From: an uncultured Eubacteriales bacterium
GTDB taxonomy: Bacteria; Bacillota; Clostridia; Oscillospirales; Oscillospiraceae
Assembly (NCBI GenBank): GCA_900546415.1
Contig: URCY01000001.1
Coordinates: forward strand, 1 to 64,000
Direction: 5' to 3'
DNA: 64,000 nucleotides
A model generated the notes under the pieces. That model had not been told where the DNA came from. It worked only from the letters and a program-made list of their open reading frames with translations, and did not search any database. Position 1 is the first letter of the stretch. Each line of letters begins with the position of its first letter. A program made the translations under genes and the position numbers. Below are positions 44,644-53,552 of the stretch, one piece after another.

Positions 44644-45180
44644 ATGATTCGGAAAAAATATTCCCGCGATTATCAGACGGAAACGGTGCTCATCAAGGGC
44701 GGCAAAAAAACCGTCGTCTCCTACACCGGCCCGTATTACCGCTTCGCAGCGCCCGAGGCAACCGTGAAGCGGATGAAGGCGGTCTTTTCCGTCCTGTCTG
44801 TCCTTTCCACCGGCGTTTGGCTTGCAATGCTGCTGCAAAATGTGCGGCTTCAGGCGCGCAGCTGGATGCTCCTGTTTCCGCTGGTGTTCTGCACGCCCGT
44901 CGTGCTCTATGAGCTGATGGGGCTTTGGCGGCTGCTCACGGCGAAGCAGCGCGTCACGCGCGAGCACTGCGACAAGCTCTTTGCCCGCCTCCGCGCGGTC
45001 GGCCTCATTCAGTCCGCTCTCGGCGTGCTGACGCTGGCCGGCGCGATCGCAATGACCGCCTCCAATCCCTTTTCGGCGCGCAATCTGCTGCTCTGCATCG
45101 GCGCGGCGATCTGGGCGGGCTGCGGCGCGGCGCGGTTCGTGCTCAGCAGGCACCTGAAGATGGAGCCGGAGGAGGCATAA
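44644..45180 (+). CDS. Membrane protein of unknown function, four helices
   Basis: A 178-residue protein. A basic N-terminus of about 45 residues is followed by helices near 47-66, 73-92, 120-138 and 145-163, and a short acidic tail. It has no signal peptide and no enzymatic motif; I do not recognise the family. A strong consensus promoter suggests substantial expression. GGGGG lies eight bases before the start. The peptide-importer genes begin 58 bp downstream behind a weaker promoter, so a functional link is uncertain. Confidence 0.75.
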   Translation: MIRKKYSRDYQTETVLIKGGKKTVVSYTGPYYRFAAPEATVKRMKAVFSVLSVLSTGVWLAMLLQNVRLQARSWMLLFPLVFCTPVVLYELMGLWRLLTAKQRVTREHCDKLFARLRAVGLIQSALGVLTLAGAIAMTASNPFSARNLLLCIGAAIWAGCGAARFVLSRHLKMEPEEA

Positions 45181-45189
45181 ACCCGTATA

Positions 45190-45217
45190 TCGACAGCGAA
45201 GCTGTTGCATATAGAAT
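45190..45217 (+). promoter_or_regulatory. Probable promoter of the peptide importer
   Basis: TCGACA (45190-45195) and TAGAAT (45212-45217) with a 16-bp spacer, followed by AGGAGG before the binding protein. Confidence 0.55.
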
Positions 45218-45238
45218 ATTAAATTAGGAGGAAAGAAA

Positions 45239-47548
45239 ATGAACAACAAAATCATGAAGCTCATGGCCCTCGTTCTGGCGCTTGTCATGGTCGTTTCGAT
45301 GTTCGCGGGCTGCAAGAAGGCCGACGACGCAACGACCACCGAAAGCAACGACGTGACCACTGAGTCTAATGAAACCACGGAAAACAACTCTGACAAGGCT
45401 GACACGCTCGTGTTTGCGACGTCGACCTTCGGCCAGAAGTTCAGCACGTTCTTCGCCACGACGGCCTACGATATGGACGTTGTTGACCTGACCACCGGCG
45501 GACTTCTGACGGCTGACCGCGAGGGCAACATTGTCCGCAACGGCATCGAAGGTGAGACCATCCCCTACAACGGCACGGACTACACCTACTACGGCATGGG
45601 CGATGTCGAGGTCGTCGAAAACGATGACGGCACTGTCGACTACAACCTGACCATGCGTGACGACATCGTCTTCTCCGACGGCGAGCCTGCCAACATCGAC
45701 GACGTCATCTTCGGCATCTACGTCATGGCTGATCCGACCTATGACGGCTCTTCCACCATCTATGCCGTTCCGATCGAGGGCATGGATGCCTACAGAGGCG
45801 GCATGGAAGCCCTCACCAACGTCATCCTCGAGGCCGGCCCTGACGCTGTCAGCGAGCTGAGCAACAAAGAAGACACCGAGTACTTCTGGAATGCCTTCAA
45901 CGCGGCCGGCGAAAAGTTCTGCCAGAGCATTGCCGACTACGTCATTGCCAACTATGGCGCTGAGGACTTCAAGTCCGCCGTTGCGATGTGGGGCTATGAG
46001 GCAGAAGACACTGCTACCATGTGGCAGCAGATGATCGCCAACTACGGCTACGACATCACCGACAACGGCATCAACGCAGAAGTTGCCGACAAGGACTTCT
46101 CCGAGTTCCTGAACGAAGAGCTGGGCGACAAGGCTGACATGTATGCAGCCGGCGTCTCCACCGGCGACTCCGCCGCGAACATCTCCGGCATCGAGCGTAC
46201 CGGCGACTACAGCATGACCGTTCACTGCACGAAGTTCGACGCGACGGCCATCTACAACATGAGCTTCCCGATCGCTCCGCTGCACTACTACGGCGATCCC
46301 TCTGCTTATGACTATGAGAACAACCAGTTCGGCTTCACCAAGGGCGACCTGTCCGTCGTGAAGTCCAAGACCAGCCAGCCTCTCGGCTGCGGCCCGTACA
46401 CCTTCGACAGCTATGAGAACGGCGTTGTCACCCTCGTTGCCAACCCCAACTACTTCAAGGGCGAGCCGAAGATCAAGTACATCCGCATGGTCGAGTCCGT
46501 TGACGCCGACTACGTCCCCGGCATCCAGTCCGGCACGTTTGACCTTGCCACCCCGTCCATCAGCGCCGACACCGTGAAGGCTCTTGAGGATGGCAACAGC
46601 AACGGCGAGCTGTCCGGCGACGTCACCACCACCGCTCTGGTCGACTACCGCGGCTATGGCTATATCGGCATCAACGCCGACGTCGTCAAGGTCGGCAGCG
46701 ACAGCAGCTCCGACGCCTCCAAGGATCTCCGTAAGGCTCTGATGACTGTCATGGCAATCCACCGCGACACCGTCATCGACTCCTACTACGGCGAGCGCGC
46801 TGCCGTTATCCAGTACCCGATCTCCAACACCTCCTGGGCTGCTCCGCGTCCCACCGACGAGGGCTACGAGAACTGCTACAGCAAAGATGTTGACGGCAAT
46901 CCCATCTACACCGACGGCATGACCGAGGAAGAGAAGTATGACGCTGCCCTGCAGGCTGCTGTCGGCTTCCTGAAGGCTGCCGGCTACACCTTCGACGACA
47001 ATGGTGTTATCACCGCTGCTCCGGAAGGTGCAGAGACCAGCTACGAAATGCTCGTCCCGGGCTCCGGCCAGGGCGACCATCCGGCCTATGGCGTGGCTCT
47101 GGCTGCCTCCGAGCAGCTGAAGACCATCGGGTTCGACCTCGTTGTCAGCGACGTGGAAGCTTCCGTCTGGAACGACTCCCTCGAGGCCAACACCGCTCAG
47201 CTGTGGTGCGCTGCATGGCAGGCAACTGCTGACCCCGATATGTATCAGGTCTACTACAGCGCGAACGCCCATGGCGAAGGCACCAACTCCAACCACTATC
47301 AGATCACCGATAGCGAGCTGGATACCCTGATCGTCGATGCCCGCAGCAGCTCCGATAACGCTTATCGTAAGGCTACCTACAAGACCTGCTTCGACATCAT
47401 CCTTGACTGGGGCGTCGAGCTGCCGCTCTATCAGCGTAAGGATTGCACCGTTGCCTCCACCGTGCGTGTCAATGTCGATACCCTCCCGAAGGATATGACT
47501 CCGTACTGGAGCTGGGATGCGGAGATCGAGACTCTCGAAATGAACTGA
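45239..47548 (+). CDS. oppA: Oligopeptide ABC importer, substrate-binding lipoprotein (OppA-type), enlarged
   Basis: A 769-residue lipoprotein of the SBP_bac_5 family. The signal peptide ends MFAGC (lipidated Cys25), followed by a Thr/Glu/Asn-rich linker to about 52. The SBP fold begins at TLVFATSTFG, with the family block RDDIVFSDGEPANIDDV near 140. An extra acidic segment of roughly 130 residues (about 185-310) interrupts the usual fold, making it some 200 residues longer than typical OppA proteins. Codon use is strongly biased toward preferred C/T-ending codons, as for abundant proteins. A hairpin terminator after the gene would keep its mRNA in excess over the permeases. Confidence 0.93.
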   Translation: MNNKIMKLMALVLALVMVVSMFAGCKKADDATTTESNDVTTESNETTENNSDKADTLVFATSTFGQKFSTFFATTAYDMDVVDLTTGGLLTADREGNIVRNGIEGETIPYNGTDYTYYGMGDVEVVENDDGTVDYNLTMRDDIVFSDGEPANIDDVIFGIYVMADPTYDGSSTIYAVPIEGMDAYRGGMEALTNVILEAGPDAVSELSNKEDTEYFWNAFNAAGEKFCQSIADYVIANYGAEDFKSAVAMWGYEAEDTATMWQQMIANYGYDITDNGINAEVADKDFSEFLNEELGDKADMYAAGVSTGDSAANISGIERTGDYSMTVHCTKFDATAIYNMSFPIAPLHYYGDPSAYDYENNQFGFTKGDLSVVKSKTSQPLGCGPYTFDSYENGVVTLVANPNYFKGEPKIKYIRMVESVDADYVPGIQSGTFDLATPSISADTVKALEDGNSNGELSGDVTTTALVDYRGYGYIGINADVVKVGSDSSSDASKDLRKALMTVMAIHRDTVIDSYYGERAAVIQYPISNTSWAAPRPTDEGYENCYSKDVDGNPIYTDGMTEEEKYDAALQAAVGFLKAAGYTFDDNGVITAAPEGAETSYEMLVPGSGQGDHPAYGVALAASEQLKTIGFDLVVSDVEASVWNDSLEANTAQLWCAAWQATADPDMYQVYYSANAHGEGTNSNHYQITDSELDTLIVDARSSSDNAYRKATYKTCFDIILDWGVELPLYQRKDCTVASTVRVNVDTLPKDMTPYWSWDAEIETLEMN

Positions 47549-47591
47549 TTTCTGATAGAATCAGCATAAACCGCAACTGATTACGGCAGAA

Positions 47592-47616
47592 GGGGGCCGG
47601 AAACCGGCCCCCTTTT
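47592..47616 (+). terminator. Partial terminator between oppA and oppB
   Basis: GGGGGCCGG-AAA-CCGGCCCCC followed by TTTT. Within the operon it should let only part of the transcripts continue, giving more binding protein than permease. Confidence 0.85.
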
Positions 47617-47652
47617 GCTGTGTTAGAGACTAAAAACAGGGTGGATTGAAAC

Positions 47653-48642
47653 ATGACAAAATTTATCATCAAGCGACTGCTATACAGCGCTGTGATCTTG
47701 GTGGTTGTGATGTTCATCGTCTACGCGCTGATGTATGCGATGCCGAACAACTATGTCGAGCAGCAGGCTCGCCAGCTTGCAACTCGCCCCGGCGCTACGA
47801 AGTCCTACCAGCAATGGCTGGACGATTTGAACGAGCAATACGGTATGGACGAGAATATCGTCTCCGGTTATTTTACATGGGTAAAGAATGCTTTGACAGG
47901 TAACTTCGGCGACAGCTGGAAGTGGTCGAAGCCTGTTCTGACCGAATTTAACGACACGGTTTGGATCAGCTTTATTCTGAGCCTTGTCGCCTTTATCTTT
48001 GAATTGCTGATTGCGATCCCGCTTGGCATCTTGGCCGCACGGAAGCAGTATCAGGTCGCCGACTACACAGCGACGGTCATCTCCATGATCTGCATCTCGC
48101 TGCCGACCTTCTTCCTCGCGTGTCTGCTCAAGCTCGTCTTTGCAACGAAGCTCGGCTGGGTCGATTTCACCGGCATGACCAGCCGAAACTACCCGAAGCT
48201 CTCTGAATTCGGGAAAATTTTGGACGTTGGCAAGCATTTGATCTTGCCCGCAGTAACTTTGATTATTATCAGCATCGGCGGTCTGATGCGTTACACCAGA
48301 ACCAATATGCTGGAAGTCCTGAATGCGGACTATATTCGCACGGCCCGTGCGAAGGGCGTTCCGGAAAAGAAGGTCATCAGCAAGCATGCCTTCCGCAACA
48401 CCCTGATCCCGCTCGTTACCTCGCTCGGCGGCTCTCTGCCTTCGCTGTTCGGCGGCGCGCTCATCACCGAGACATTGTTTGGCATTCAGGGAATCGGCTT
48501 TGCCTCCTATTATTCCATGGTCGAGGCGGACATTCCCTTCACAATGTTCTATCTTGCTTTCATCTCCCTGCTGACGCTGCTCGGCAACCTGCTGGCGGAT
48601 ATCCTCTATGCAGTTGTTGACCCGCGCGTCCGTTTGAGCTAA
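47653..48642 (+). CDS. oppB: Oligopeptide ABC importer permease OppB-type
   Basis: A 329-residue membrane protein with six helices. The first lies at 9-31, followed by the usual external loop, and the EAA cytoplasmic loop reads ARAKGVPEKKVISKHAFRN. It pairs with the OppC-type protein in the next gene, 11 bp downstream. Length is normal, in contrast to its partner. Confidence 0.95.
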   Translation: MTKFIIKRLLYSAVILVVVMFIVYALMYAMPNNYVEQQARQLATRPGATKSYQQWLDDLNEQYGMDENIVSGYFTWVKNALTGNFGDSWKWSKPVLTEFNDTVWISFILSLVAFIFELLIAIPLGILAARKQYQVADYTATVISMICISLPTFFLACLLKLVFATKLGWVDFTGMTSRNYPKLSEFGKILDVGKHLILPAVTLIIISIGGLMRYTRTNMLEVLNADYIRTARAKGVPEKKVISKHAFRNTLIPLVTSLGGSLPSLFGGALITETLFGIQGIGFASYYSMVEADIPFTMFYLAFISLLTLLGNLLADILYAVVDPRVRLS

Positions 48643-48653
48643 GGAGGGGTACC

Positions 48654-50705
48654 GTGGAAAGAAATCTGAATGAGATCCTCAAGGCCAAGGAAGAGCAGGA
48701 GGCGCTGAAGGAGAGAAAGGACGAGCAGATGCATCTGGACGATGCGGCGCGCGTGAAGATCATCTCCCCGGGTCGCCTGGTCGCCAAGCGCTTTGCGCGG
48801 AACCGCCTTGCGATCGTCGGCTCTGTGATCCTGATCATCATGTTTGTGTTCTCCTTCCTCTGCCCGATCTTTTACGGATGGGGTCAGACCGAGGTCGACT
48901 ATAAATACGATCACATCAATAAAAACTATGCCCTTGCAAAGGAAAACAGCGAATATCTGAGCTACCCGGTCGGCGACTCGCAGGTCGATTCTGCACTTGC
49001 AAACCGGATGAATACCTACATCTCGGCAATGGAGAAGAACGGCGAAACGAGCATGACCGTTTTTGAAGACGGCACGTTCTATACCGTTGACTTCCTGTCG
49101 GACAAGATCTACGAGCTGAATCGCTATGATGCTGCGCCCGTCTGTGTGTTCGGCAGCTATACGGCCAAGATCGGCCGGTTCGCCTTCATCGGCAACACCT
49201 TCACCTATGAGGAAGGCGTCGAGTCGCTCGGCTCCGGCTTTGAGGCGGCCGTTGCACAGGCCACCGGTGCGGAGTTCGAGTATCGCGGCCAGACCTTTGT
49301 CAAGCAAAAGGCCGACGCACCCAAGACCTTCGACATTTATCTGAAGGTTTCCGACGCCTTTACCTATGATCCCTCCTTCACCGGCAGCGCCGATTTTGAA
49401 AAGGCTGCGCAGGGCGCGGCCGATGCAGGCAAGGGCAGCTTCGATTTTGAGGAGCAGACCTATTCCATCGGCGAGAACGACGGCATGTATGTGGTCGCTG
49501 CGCTGAACGATCCGTCGCCCGTTCTTGTTTCGACGGAGTATTACTACGTCATGCAGGAGACCGGCGCGAAGGTCAGCGACGAGTTCCGCGTGAACTCCCT
49601 GATGGCGATCGCTGAAAACAAGGGCTTTGAGGCCGACGGAGCGTCCTATACGGTCGGCAGCGAGGACGGGAATCCCGCGATCTACGACGCGGACGGCGCC
49701 CTTTATGCCGAGCTGAGCACCTTCGTGATCCGCCGCTATGACGGCAGCGACACCATGAATTACGACCTCAAGATGGCGATCCTCGATACCATCAGCAGCA
49801 TGGAGGAGCTTGGCGAGGAGAAGCACGAGCTTGTCCACGAGCTTCCGAAGCAGTCCGAGGAGGACGGCTCCTATGTGCTCGACGACGAGGGCAACTACAC
49901 CTATGAGGACGCAACGCTGACGATCAACCGCAGAGGCAATCAGGAATACGTGATTACCTGCGACATGGTCAACTACCTCATCAACAACTACTGCACGCCG
50001 AATGCGCATCACCTTCTCGGCACCGATGCCGACGGCTACGACGTGCTCGCGCGTATGATGTACGGCGGCCGTATCTCTCTGATGGTCGGCTTTGTCGTCG
50101 TGATCCTTGAGACCATCCTCGGCGTGATCATGGGCGGTTTGGCCGGCTACTTCGGCGGCGCCGTCGACAACATTATCATGCGTCTGGTCGACATTTTCTA
50201 TTGCCTGCCGTCCATGCCGATCCTCATCATCCTCGGCGCAATGATGGACGCGCAGCGCTTCAGCACCTACGCCCGTCTGTTCGTTATGATGGCGTCTCTG
50301 GGCATCATGGGCTGGGCCGGCATCGCGCGTCTCGTGCGCGGCCAGATCCTGTCTCTGCGTGAGCAGGACTTCATGATCGCCGCGGAAGCCACCGGCGTGC
50401 GAGTCAGCCGCCGCATTTTCCGCCACCTCGTTCCGAACGTCATGCCGCAGCTGATCGTCACCGCGACCTCCGGCCTCGGCGGTATCATCATCACCGAGTC
50501 TACGCTGTCCTTCCTCGGCCTCGGCGTCAAGCATCCGCTTGCGACATGGGGCACGATGATCAACTCCGTTTCCAGTCAGGCGGCGTTGGAGCACTACTAC
50601 TATATCTGGATTCCGGTCGGTCTGCTGATCTGCCTGACGGTTATCGCCTTCAACTTCGTCGGCGACGGCCTGCGTGACGCATTCGACCCGAAGTCCAAGG
50701 AATAA
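48654..50705 (+). CDS. oppC: Oligopeptide ABC importer permease OppC-type with a very large ectodomain
   Basis: A 683-residue protein starting with GTG behind AAGGAGG. A charged cytoplasmic N-terminus (1-50) and helix 1 (about 53-75) are followed by an extracytoplasmic region of nearly 400 residues before LLGTDADGYD (about 455) and helix 2 near 475; the remaining helices and EAATGVRVSRRIFRHLVPN are normal. Ordinary OppC proteins have only some 50-70 residues in that loop and total about 300. The insert is acidic, Tyr/Asp-rich and has repeated short beta-like units (TFYTVDF, SFDFEEQTYSIG, GASYTVGSEDG, TYEDATLTI). It may receive the enlarged OppA. Confidence 0.93.
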   Translation: MERNLNEILKAKEEQEALKERKDEQMHLDDAARVKIISPGRLVAKRFARNRLAIVGSVILIIMFVFSFLCPIFYGWGQTEVDYKYDHINKNYALAKENSEYLSYPVGDSQVDSALANRMNTYISAMEKNGETSMTVFEDGTFYTVDFLSDKIYELNRYDAAPVCVFGSYTAKIGRFAFIGNTFTYEEGVESLGSGFEAAVAQATGAEFEYRGQTFVKQKADAPKTFDIYLKVSDAFTYDPSFTGSADFEKAAQGAADAGKGSFDFEEQTYSIGENDGMYVVAALNDPSPVLVSTEYYYVMQETGAKVSDEFRVNSLMAIAENKGFEADGASYTVGSEDGNPAIYDADGALYAELSTFVIRRYDGSDTMNYDLKMAILDTISSMEELGEEKHELVHELPKQSEEDGSYVLDDEGNYTYEDATLTINRRGNQEYVITCDMVNYLINNYCTPNAHHLLGTDADGYDVLARMMYGGRISLMVGFVVVILETILGVIMGGLAGYFGGAVDNIIMRLVDIFYCLPSMPILIILGAMMDAQRFSTYARLFVMMASLGIMGWAGIARLVRGQILSLREQDFMIAAEATGVRVSRRIFRHLVPNVMPQLIVTATSGLGGIIITESTLSFLGLGVKHPLATWGTMINSVSSQAALEHYYYIWIPVGLLICLTVIAFNFVGDGLRDAFDPKSKE

Positions 50706-50717
50706 GGAGGGAAAACC

Positions 50718-51929
50718 ATGGCTACAAACAGCAACGGCAAGGGTTCCTCCTATATTTCCGCGAAGGAATCCCGCAAAATCAGCAAAAAGAACCGCAAGAT
50801 CACCATGCGGCTCGAAAAAGAGCATAAGCGCCTCGGGAAAGACCCCAAGAACTACACCGTTCGGATGAAGAACCCCAATAATGTTGTCGAATTCGACAAT
50901 GTCTGCACCTATTTCTTCTCCGATATCGGCACCGTCCGCGCCGTTGACGGCGTGAGCTTCGACATTCCGAAGTGCTCGACCGTCGGCGTCGTCGGCGAGT
51001 CCGGCTGCGGAAAATCCGTCACCAGCCTGTCCCTGATGCAGCTTGTGCAGCGTCCGAAGGGTCAGACGGTCGCCGGTGAGATCCGCTTCCGCACGAGCGA
51101 GAGCGGCGAGGCCATCAACATCGTCAACGCGCCCGACTCGGTCATGCAGGATGTGCGCGGCAACCGCGTTTCGATGATCTTCCAGGAGCCGATGACCTCC
51201 CTGAACCCGGTCTTCCGCATCGGCGACCAGATCGACGAGGTTATCCGTCTGCACAACCCGCAGATGTCCGACGAGGACATCAAGAAGCGCGTGCTCGAGA
51301 TGATCGATCTGGTCGGCATCGCCGACGCCGAGAGCATCTATCGCCGCTATCCGCACGAGCTGTCCGGCGGTATGCGTCAGCGTATTATGATCGCCATTGC
51401 GCTGGCCTGCAACCCCGAGCTGATCATTGCCGACGAGCCGACCACAGCGCTCGACGTGACGATCCAGGCGCAGATCCTCGATCTGCTGCGCGAGCTGAAG
51501 AATAAGATCAACTCCTCCATCATGCTCATCACGCACGACCTCGGCGTCGTTGCGAGCATGGCGGACTATGTGGTCGTTATGTACTCCGGCCGTGTGGTCG
51601 AAAAGGGCACCGCAGAGGATATTTTCCACCATCCGGCGCATCCTTATACCATCGGCCTGATGCGCTCGAAGCCGGTCGTCGGTAAGAAGGTCGACGAGCT
51701 TTACAATATCCCCGGCAGCGTTCCGAACCCGGTCGACATGCCGAACTACTGCTATTTCCGCGATCGCTGCGAGATGCGCGACCAGTGCAGCGGACGCTGT
51801 GACGGCGTCTATCCGCCTGAGATCCGCATTTCCGACACGCACATCGTCTCGTGCTATCGCTTCTTTGACGAGGGCGAAGTGCTTGAGTACCCGAAAGCCT
51901 TGAACGAGGAGGAACTGTTCCATGAGTAA
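50718..51929 (+). CDS. oppD: Oligopeptide ABC importer ATPase OppD-type
   Basis: A 403-residue ATPase. A strongly basic N-terminal extension (about 1-55) precedes the nucleotide domain, with Walker [10 protein letters not shown], signature [10 protein letters not shown], Walker [10 protein letters not shown] and the H-loop ITHDLGVV. The C-terminal oligopeptide-transporter region has the cysteine cluster of the OppD/DppD iron-sulfur type (CYFRDRC...CSGRC). It overlaps oppF by eight bases. Confidence 0.95.
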   Translation: MATNSNGKGSSYISAKESRKISKKNRKITMRLEKEHKRLGKDPKNYTVRMKNPNNVVEFDNVCTYFFSDIGTVRAVDGVSFDIPKCSTVGVVGESGCGKSVTSLSLMQLVQRPKGQTVAGEIRFRTSESGEAINIVNAPDSVMQDVRGNRVSMIFQEPMTSLNPVFRIGDQIDEVIRLHNPQMSDEDIKKRVLEMIDLVGIADAESIYRRYPHELSGGMRQRIMIAIALACNPELIIADEPTTALDVTIQAQILDLLRELKNKINSSIMLITHDLGVVASMADYVVVMYSGRVVEKGTAEDIFHHPAHPYTIGLMRSKPVVGKKVDELYNIPGSVPNPVDMPNYCYFRDRCEMRDQCSGRCDGVYPPEIRISDTHIVSCYRFFDEGEVLEYPKALNEEELFHE

Positions 51930-53043
51930 GACAGAGATCCGTGACGAATACTTTGCTCAGAGCTTTGACGGTGCGGAAAAAGACCCCGACAACCTCCTTG
52001 TTGTCAAAAACCTCTATAAGTATTTCCCGATCAAGTCCTCCTTCTTCCGCAGGACGATCGGCAATGTCAAGGCCGTCGACGGCGTCTCGTTTATGATCAA
52101 GCGCGGCACGACGATGGGACTGGTCGGCGAGTCCGGCTGCGGCAAGTCCACGGTCGGTCGTACCATCCTGCGTCTTCAGGACAAGACTGCCGGCGAGGTG
52201 TTCTTCAACGGCGTCGATATTTTCAAGCTTTCGAAGGACGAGCTGCGCGCCATTCGCCCGCAGATCCAGATCATTTTCCAGGATCCGTATTCCAGCCTGT
52301 CTCCGCGTATGCCGATCGGCGAGATCATTGCCGAGGGTGTCCGCGAGCACAACCTTGTGCCGCATGACGAGGTTGACGCCTACGTTGCGCGGATCATGCG
52401 CGCCTGCGGTCTGCACGAGTATTACCGCGACCGCTATCCGCATGAGTTCTCCGGCGGCCAGCGTCAGAGAATCTGCATCGCGCGCGCCCTTGCGCTGAAC
52501 CCGGATTTCATCCTCTGCGACGAGCCGGTCTCTGCGCTGGACGTCTCGATCCAGGCGCAGGTCATCAATCTGCTGCGGGATCTTCAGAAGGAATTCAACC
52601 TGACCTACCTGTTCATCTCGCATGACCTCTCCGTCGTTGAGCACATCTCCGACACGGTCGGCGTGATGTACCTCGGCAATCTGGTCGAGTATTCCTCGAC
52701 GGACAAGGTCTTTGCCCATCCGCTGCATCCCTACACCGAGGCGCTGTTCTCGGCTATCCCGGTGCCGGATCCGGATTACAAGATGAACCGCATCATCCTT
52801 CAGGGCAGCATCCCGTCCCCGAGCAATCCGCCCGCAGGCTGCAAGTTCCACACGCGCTGCTCGAAGTGCATGGAGGTCTGCAAGTACTGCGCGCCGGACT
52901 TCCGCGAGGTCGAGCCGGGTCACTTCTGCGCCTGTCACCTCTACGACGAGGCGCCGCGTCAGGCCGAGTTTGAGGCCGAGATGCGCGAGTTGAAGCAGAA
53001 CGAGAAGAAGTCGGAGAAGAAATCTGAGAAGAAGGACAAGTAA
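51922..53043 (+). CDS. oppF: Oligopeptide ABC importer ATPase OppF-type
   Basis: A 373-residue ATPase: Walker [10 protein letters not shown], signature [10 protein letters not shown], Walker [11 protein letters not shown]-loop ISHDLSVV and a C-terminal [10 protein letters not shown] cysteine region. It ends in a lysine/glutamate repeat tail (KSEKKSEKK). It partners with OppD; the start is within the oppD 3' end. Confidence 0.95.
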   Translation: MSKTEIRDEYFAQSFDGAEKDPDNLLVVKNLYKYFPIKSSFFRRTIGNVKAVDGVSFMIKRGTTMGLVGESGCGKSTVGRTILRLQDKTAGEVFFNGVDIFKLSKDELRAIRPQIQIIFQDPYSSLSPRMPIGEIIAEGVREHNLVPHDEVDAYVARIMRACGLHEYYRDRYPHEFSGGQRQRICIARALALNPDFILCDEPVSALDVSIQAQVINLLRDLQKEFNLTYLFISHDLSVVEHISDTVGVMYLGNLVEYSSTDKVFAHPLHPYTEALFSAIPVPDPDYKMNRIILQGSIPSPSNPPAGCKFHTRCSKCMEVCKYCAPDFREVEPGHFCACHLYDEAPRQAEFEAEMRELKQNEKKSEKKSEKKDK

Positions 53044-53086
53044 TTCTTTTTGATCGCCCCACCCTGTGATTGGAAAGGAGAACCGA

Positions 53087-53338
53087 ATGGCAAAGAAGAA
53101 AAGGCAATACGACGATGACGACGGCCGCGTGATCGCCCCGATGAACGTCGAGGGGATGCCGTGGTATCATAAGTCTGAACCCAAGGACTCCGGTGACAAA
53201 AAGGAGCCGGTCAAGCTTTCTTTTGGCGAGACGCTCGCCATGCTCGGCGGCGTTTTGAAAGCGGCACTGCTGGTCGGGCTGGTCTTCTTCGGCGCATTTG
53301 CGCTTGTGATCCTCTTCATTCAGTTCGTGCTTGGTTGA
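53087..53338 (+). CDS. Small single-helix membrane protein at the end of the opp operon
   Basis: An 83-residue protein. A charged N-terminus (KKKRQYDDDDG) is followed by the hydrophilic stretch MNVEGMPWYHK and one membrane helix near 58-82. AAGGAG lies before the ATG at 53087. It sits 43 bp after oppF and ahead of the shared terminator, so it is co-transcribed with the importer. Family unknown to me; it could be an accessory subunit or simply a neighbour. Confidence 0.7.
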   Translation: MAKKKRQYDDDDGRVIAPMNVEGMPWYHKSEPKDSGDKKEPVKLSFGETLAMLGGVLKAALLVGLVFFGAFALVILFIQFVLG

Positions 53339-53350
53339 CTTCCATTCTTC

Positions 53351-53385
53351 AAAAAAACGGTGCAGGAGCTTCCTGCACCGTTTTT
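53351..53385 (+). terminator. Terminator of the opp operon
   Basis: AAAAACGGTGCAGGA pairs with TCCTGCACCGTTTTT around GCT(T), with flanking A and T tracts. Confidence 0.92.
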
Positions 53386-53498
53386 GCACGTTTGCCATTC
53401 TGAAAAGCTGCCGCAGCTGCCGACGGGCATACGCTTCCCGTGCAGGCTCGGCGTATACCTCACGTTCTGCTAAGCCTCGGGCGCAGATGACAGCAGAG

Positions 53499-53532
53499 AA
53501 AAAACAGCCGCTTGGAAAATCGTCCAAGCGGC
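53499..53532 (-). terminator. Terminator of the LCP gene
   Basis: GCCGCTTGGA pairs with TCCAAGCGGC; on the minus strand the stem is followed by TGTTTTTTC. Confidence 0.85.
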
Positions 53533-53552
53533 GCTTTTAAAGAAAACGGCGG

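Noticed and set aside
48639..51923. A minus-strand open frame of about 1,090 codons opposite oppC-oppD
   Set aside because: Shadow of real genes on the plus strand; no domain or ribosome site supports it.
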